Shown: positions 3,901-7,615 of the stretch, in pieces
Layout: every line of letters starts with the position of its first letter
Position numbering within the stretch: the first letter of the stretch is position 1
Origin: an uncultured Collinsella sp.
Lineage (GTDB): Bacteria > Actinomycetota > Coriobacteriia > Coriobacteriales > Coriobacteriaceae
Direction: 5' to 3'
Assembly (NCBI GenBank): GCA_900549345.1
Contig: UROC01000082.1
Span: forward strand, 1-7,615
DNA length: 7,615 nucleotides
Program-made: the position numbers and the translations under genes
The notes under the pieces: model-generated
Databases searched by the model: none
What the model was told of the DNA's origin: nothing
Seen by the model: the letters and a program-made list of their open reading frames with translations, nothing else

Positions 3901-6702
3901 GTGGCAAACGAGTACAAGCAGACGATGAATCTGCCCAAGACCGGTTTTCCCATGCGTGCCGGTCTTTCCAAGTCCGAGCCCAAGCGACTCAAGGACTGGC
4001 AGGACAACAAGGTCTACGAGCAGGTTCTGAAGAAGAACGAGGGTCACAAGAAGTTCGTGCTGCACGACGGCCCTCCGTACGCCAACGGCCCGATCCACAT
4101 CGGCCACGCCATGAACAAGATCTCCAAGGACATGATCAACCGTTACTGGATGATGCAGGGCTATGAGGTTCCCTACGTCCCCGGTTGGGACTGCCACGGC
4201 CAGCCGATCGAGCACAAGGTCGAGGAGAAGCTTGGCACCGAGAAGTTCAACCAGACCCCCACGGCCAAGATTCGTGAGCTCTGCAACGAGTTCGCTGTCG
4301 AGAACATTGAGCTTCAGAAGGCCGGTTTCCGTCGCTTGGGCGTGCTCGGCGACTGGGACAACCCCTACCTGACGCTCTATCACCAGCATGACGCCGCCGA
4401 CATCGAGGTCTTTAAGGCCATGTTCGACAAGGGCATGATCTATCGCGGCCACAAGCCGGTTCACTGGTGCAAGCACTGCCACACCGCACTCGCCGAAGCC
4501 GAGATCGAGTACTCCGACGAGACGAGCCCGTCCATCTTCGTGCGCTTTGAGATGACCTCCAAGCCCGCCGGCCTCGAGGACTTCGACGGCCCGGTCGACT
4601 TCATCATCTGGACGACCACGCCGTGGACCATCCCCTCCGACCAGGCCGTTTCCCTCAAGCCCGGCGCCGCCTATGTCGCCGTTGAGCACGATGGTCGTGC
4701 CGAGGTCATGCTCGAGGACCTGGCTCCCAAGTGCTGCGAGGAGTTTGGCTGGGAGTACACCCCGGTCATGGTCGACGGCAAGCCCTATGTGGTTCCCGCC
4801 GAGACCTTCCACCACATCCACTACAAGCAGCCGATTTTTGATGGCGTTGAGGGCGTGGCGCTGCTGGCCGATTACGTCGGTGTCGACGACGGTACCGGTA
4901 TCGTCCACAACTCGCCCGGCCACGGCGTCGACGACTACTTTGCCTGCCTCAAGGAGGGCATCACCGACATCTGCATGCCGGTCGATGACGACGGCAAGTT
5001 CTACACCGGTGAGGAGTTTGGCACCGGTGGCCCCTTCAGCGGTATGGACACCGATGAGGCCAACCCGCACATCATCGAGTTCCTGCGCGAGCGCGGCACC
5101 CTGGTCCTCGAGAAGAAGATCACGCACAGCTATCCGCACTGCTGGCGCTGCAAGCACCCGGTGCTCTTCCGTGCTACCGACCAGTGGTTTGTCTCGATGG
5201 ACAAGACCGGTCTGCGCGAGCAGGCTGGCAAGGAGGTCCGCGAGAACGTCAAGTGGTATCCGGCTCACGCCGCTAACCGCATTGGCGCAATGGTCGAGCA
5301 GCGTCCCGACTGGTGCATCAGCCGTCAGCGCAACTGGGGCGTGCCTATCCCCAGCTACACCTGCGCCGACTGCGGCGAGAAGGTCATGAACGACGCCACG
5401 CTCGACGCCGTCATCAAGCTCTTCCACGAGAAGGGCTCCGACGCCTGGTTCACCGACGCTCCCGAGAGCTATCTTGGCGAGGCCTGCGTCTGCCCCAAGT
5501 GCGGTGGCCATCACCTCAAGGCCGATAAGGACATCCTCGACGTGTGGTGGGATTCCGGCGTCTCCTGGAAGGCCGTCTGCGAGTACCGTCCCGAGCTGGA
5601 GTATCCGGCGGATGTGTACCTCGAGGGCTCCGACCAGCACCGCGGTTGGTTCCAGAGCTCGCTGCTCACCTCGGTGGGCGCCAACGGCCACGCTCCGTAC
5701 AAGGCGGTCGTCTCGCAGGGCTTCACCCTCGACGGCCAGGGCCGTAAGATGTCCAAGTCGCTCGGCAACGTCATCGACCCCAACAAGGTCTGCGACGAGA
5801 TGGGCGCCGACATCATCCGCCTGTGGGTCGCCTCCGTCGATACCAGCTCCGACGTGTCCATCGACCACGAGATCCTTGCCCGTACGTCCGATGCCTACCG
5901 TCGTTTCCGCAACACGCTGCGCTTCCTGCTCTCCGAGCTCGAGGGTCAGTTTGAGCCCGAAACCGACGGCGTCGCCTTTGCCGACCTGCTGCCGCTCGAC
6001 AAGCTCATGGTTGCCCGTCTGACCCAGGTCCAGGCCGAGGTCGATGACGCTTACTCTTGCTACGAGTTCCCGCGCGCTTACCGTGCGCTTTACGACTTCG
6101 TGGTTACCGAGCTTTCCAACGTGTACCTCGACGCCCTGAAGGATCGTCTGTACTGCGACAAGCCCGGTTCGCTCGAGCGCCGCAGCGCCCAGACCGTGCT
6201 CTCTGAGCTCTTCTCGATGCTCATGCGCGATCTGCAGCCGATTCTGTCCTACACCGTTGACGAGGCCATGGCCTATGCGCCTGCCGGCTGCGTCGATCAC
6301 CAGAAGTACGCCGCGCTGCTCGATTGGTACAAGTCGCCCATCACGGTCGACGAGGCCAACGAGTTTGAGGGCGTGCTCGAGGCTTCGCTCGAGCTCCGTA
6401 GCGCCGTGACCAAGGCCCTCGAGGATGCCCGCTCCGCCGGCACCTTCACTAAGAGCCAACAGGTCCGCGTCAAGGCGGTCGTTCCCGCCGAGATGTATGC
6501 GCTGCTGACCGGCGACAAGGCCGTTGACCTGGCCGAGTTCTACATCGTCTCCGTTGTTGAACTGACCCAGGGCGAGGAGCTCTCCGTTGCCATCGAGGCT
6601 GCCGAGGGCGAGTGCTGCGACCGTTGCTGGAACTACCGCACCACCGTCGGCGAGTACAACGGCCACGCTCACATCTGCAAGCGCTGCGCGAATGCCCTTT
6701 AA
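3901..6702 (+). CDS. ileS: Isoleucyl-tRNA synthetase
   Basis: Complete 933-residue class Ia synthetase, close to the usual bacterial length. It charges tRNA-Ile with isoleucine in the cytosol and edits mischarged valine. The HIGH motif is at 66-69 (PYANGPIHIGHA) and KMSKS is at 616-620 (GRKMSKSLGN), together forming the ATP site. The CP1 editing domain lies between them, with WTTTPWT at 237-243 and GTGIVHNSPGHGVDDY at 331-346. PDWCISRQRNWGVPIP starts at 469. The C-terminal zinc finger has C906/C909 (CDRC) and C926/C929 (CKRC). The start is GTG, with AGAAAGGGG (3888-3896) 4 bases upstream and the protein beginning MANEYKQTMNLPKTGFPMR, as expected for the family. Expression is controlled by the T-box directly upstream. 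Codon use is rich in C and G at third positions, as in the rest of the right-hand segment. A terminator follows. Confidence 0.97.
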   Translation: MANEYKQTMNLPKTGFPMRAGLSKSEPKRLKDWQDNKVYEQVLKKNEGHKKFVLHDGPPYANGPIHIGHAMNKISKDMINRYWMMQGYEVPYVPGWDCHGQPIEHKVEEKLGTEKFNQTPTAKIRELCNEFAVENIELQKAGFRRLGVLGDWDNPYLTLYHQHDAADIEVFKAMFDKGMIYRGHKPVHWCKHCHTALAEAEIEYSDETSPSIFVRFEMTSKPAGLEDFDGPVDFIIWTTTPWTIPSDQAVSLKPGAAYVAVEHDGRAEVMLEDLAPKCCEEFGWEYTPVMVDGKPYVVPAETFHHIHYKQPIFDGVEGVALLADYVGVDDGTGIVHNSPGHGVDDYFACLKEGITDICMPVDDDGKFYTGEEFGTGGPFSGMDTDEANPHIIEFLRERGTLVLEKKITHSYPHCWRCKHPVLFRATDQWFVSMDKTGLREQAGKEVRENVKWYPAHAANRIGAMVEQRPDWCISRQRNWGVPIPSYTCADCGEKVMNDATLDAVIKLFHEKGSDAWFTDAPESYLGEACVCPKCGGHHLKADKDILDVWWDSGVSWKAVCEYRPELEYPADVYLEGSDQHRGWFQSSLLTSVGANGHAPYKAVVSQGFTLDGQGRKMSKSLGNVIDPNKVCDEMGADIIRLWVASVDTSSDVSIDHEILARTSDAYRRFRNTLRFLLSELEGQFEPETDGVAFADLLPLDKLMVARLTQVQAEVDDAYSCYEFPRAYRALYDFVVTELSNVYLDALKDRLYCDKPGSLERRSAQTVLSELFSMLMRDLQPILSYTVDEAMAYAPAGCVDHQKYAALLDWYKSPITVDEANEFEGVLEASLELRSAVTKALEDARSAGTFTKSQQVRVKAVVPAEMYALLTGDKAVDLAEFYIVSVVELTQGEELSVAIEAAEGECCDRCWNYRTTVGEYNGHAHICKRCANAL

Positions 6703-6772
6703 GGCACGGTAACTCGGCATTTTAGATATAGGGAGAATTTGGGCGCCTTCGGCCCATTTGCTCCGCTGAATA

Positions 6773-6812
6773 AAAGCGGCATTCTGTTTTTCGGAATGCC
6801 GCTTTCGTTTTT
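6773..6812 (+). terminator. Intrinsic terminator of ileS
   Basis: AAAGCGGCATTC (6773-6784) pairs perfectly over 12 bases with GAATGCCGCTTT (6794-6805) around a T-rich loop, followed by CGTTTTT (6806-6812). The A-run on the 5' side also gives the opposite strand a usable tail. It lies 70 bases after the ileS stop and separates ileS from lspA. Confidence 0.9.
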
Positions 6813-6924
6813 AGCTGGTTATTTAGCTTGCGTTGGTGAATATGTCGTGCGTTCTGCGTGTGGCAATATAAGATGGTTAATTGCGTTAAACGTAATTCGA
6901 TGTTTTTGAGGGTAGGGGATTGAT

Positions 6925-7524
6925 TTGGGTCGTGGTGCGGATATGACGCCGCCTTTGCGTTGGCGGTTGGGTGTTGTTGGTGGGGTGGCACTTGTTGTGT
7001 TGCTTCTTGACCAGCTGACCAAGCTTGCGGTTCGTGCCGTGGGCGACGCCTTGCATGCGACCGTCATCCCCGGTGTTATCGACTTTATGTTTGTCCGCAA
7101 TATCGGTGCCGCCTTTAGCATGGGCGAGGGGCATGGTGTCGCGTTTGCCGTGCTGGCGTTGGCGGTCATTATCGCTATTTTTGTGTACCTCGTTCGTGCA
7201 CCTCAGCTCGCCCATCTTGAGGTTGTGGGCATGGCGATGGTTGCGGGCGGTGCTATCGGTAACGCGATCGATCGTTTGGCCTTTGGCTTCGTGACCGATT
7301 TTATTGCTACCACCTTCATCGACTTCCCCGTCTTCAATGTGGCCGATATCGGCATTACCTTGGGCGTCGTGCTCGCCCTCTTTGGCTACATGTTCTTGAG
7401 CCCCGCGGCTCGTGAGGTCGATGCGACCGCCGAGCTTAACGCCCGTGACGAGGCCCGCGCCAAGCGCAAGGCTAAACAACGTGGGGAGCGTGCCCGCAAG
7501 ATTCGCGAAAGGACTGAGCGCTAA
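6925..7524 (+). CDS. lspA: Lipoprotein signal peptidase (signal peptidase II)
   Basis: 199-residue membrane aspartyl protease that cleaves signal peptides from diacylglyceryl-modified prolipoproteins. Four hydrophobic segments lie at about 15-30, 70-90, 98-115 and 138-158. Family motifs are LLLDQLTKL (26-34), VRNIGAAFSM (57-66), GNAIDRL (112-118), VTDF with the likely catalytic D125, and FNVADIGI with the likely catalytic D141. Residues 163-199 form a charged, Lys/Arg/Glu-rich tail beyond the catalytic core. The TTG start at 6925 is chosen because AGGGG (6914-6918) lies 6 bases upstream. An ATG at codon 7 (6943) is possible but has a poorer ribosome site. The stop codon overlaps the next start by one base, so lspA and rluD are probably co-transcribed and translationally coupled. 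The function is clear; the start is less certain. Confidence 0.93.
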   Translation: MGRGADMTPPLRWRLGVVGGVALVVLLLDQLTKLAVRAVGDALHATVIPGVIDFMFVRNIGAAFSMGEGHGVAFAVLALAVIIAIFVYLVRAPQLAHLEVVGMAMVAGGAIGNAIDRLAFGFVTDFIATTFIDFPVFNVADIGITLGVVLALFGYMFLSPAAREVDATAELNARDEARAKRKAKQRGERARKIRERTER

Positions 7525-7615
7525 TGGCCGACATCCATATCCTTGTTGCCGACGATGCCGCTGGTCAGCGTCTTGACGCCTATCTGGGCGCCAATGACGG
7601 CTGCTCTACGCGCTC
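7524..7615 (+). CDS. rluD: RluA/RluD-family pseudouridine synthase, N-terminal fragment
   Basis: Only 30 complete codons lie before the right edge: MADIHILVADDAAGQRLDAY and then LGANDGCSTR. The GQRLDAYL segment, followed about ten residues later by STRS, matches the S4-like RNA-binding domain that opens RluD-type enzymes (RLDxxL...SRS). These enzymes convert specific uridines of 23S rRNA to pseudouridine. The ATG overlaps the lspA stop (TAATG), and lspA followed by an rluD-type gene is a very common bacterial order. The catalytic domain lies outside the window, so assignment to RluD rather than another RluA-family member rests mainly on gene order. Confidence 0.8.
   Translation, partial: MADIHILVADDAAGQRLDAYLGANDGCSTR

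Noticed and set aside
3688..6720. Minus-strand open frame of 1010 codons opposite ileS
   Set aside because: It is the mirror of the high-GC, third-position-biased ileS gene. Its product is a monotonous Val/Leu/Gly/Asp-rich sequence with no recognisable domain, while the plus strand encodes a full IleRS with every family motif.
6740..6756. Short hairpin TGGGC...GCCCA after ileS
   Set aside because: The stem is short and no T-run follows. The much stronger terminator at 6773-6812 explains transcript ending.
6813..6924. Promoter for lspA in the 112-base AT-richer spacer
   Set aside because: A TATAAG-like word near 6866 could be a -10 box, but no convincing -35 lies at the right distance. A promoter is expected here after the terminator, but I cannot place it.

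Overview
This window appears to join DNA from two different bacteria. Positions 1 to about 2360 look like a Gram-positive Clostridia-type genome, probably Oscillospiraceae: the end of a heat-shock operon (dnaK tail, dnaJ) followed by the start of a membrane glycosyltransferase. Positions from about 2370 to 7615 look like a Coriobacteriia genome, probably Collinsella: an iron-containing alcohol dehydrogenase family gene, a T-box leader with ileS, then lspA and rluD. These taxon guesses rest on remembered protein style, gene order and base use. No database search was possible.

Layout, left to right. On the minus strand are a partial PMT/GT39-type glycosyltransferase (runs off the left edge, GTG start at 847), a long hairpin around the dnaJ stop codon, dnaJ (910-2076), a strongly structured dnaK-dnaJ spacer, and a 412-codon open frame at 2178-3416. 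That frame is a hybrid: its first about 350 residues are an alcohol dehydrogenase of the GldA/HcxA type and its last about 60 residues are the C-terminal tail of DnaK. The switch falls in a short stretch, about 2355-2375, that could be common to both parents. The rest of dnaK (about 550 codons expected), and the grpE and hrcA genes that often lie upstream of it, are absent. The simplest explanation is a chimeric contig rather than a natural fusion gene.

On the plus strand, 3417-3900 carries no protein gene. It holds an isoleucine T-box riboswitch with an ATC specifier, a well-formed antiterminator, and a competing terminator directly before ileS (3901-6702). A strong terminator (6773-6812) closes the ileS unit. 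lspA (signal peptidase II, TTG start) follows and overlaps by one base the start of rluD, which runs off the right edge.

Functionally, the left part concerns protein folding (the DnaK/DnaJ chaperone pair) and surface glycosylation. The right part concerns isoleucine-tRNA charging under tRNA-sensing control, lipoprotein maturation and rRNA pseudouridylation. I see no mobile element, CRISPR array, tRNA or rRNA gene. I found no convincing new biological system. The junction and the slightly non-consensus T-box are the points most worth checking.
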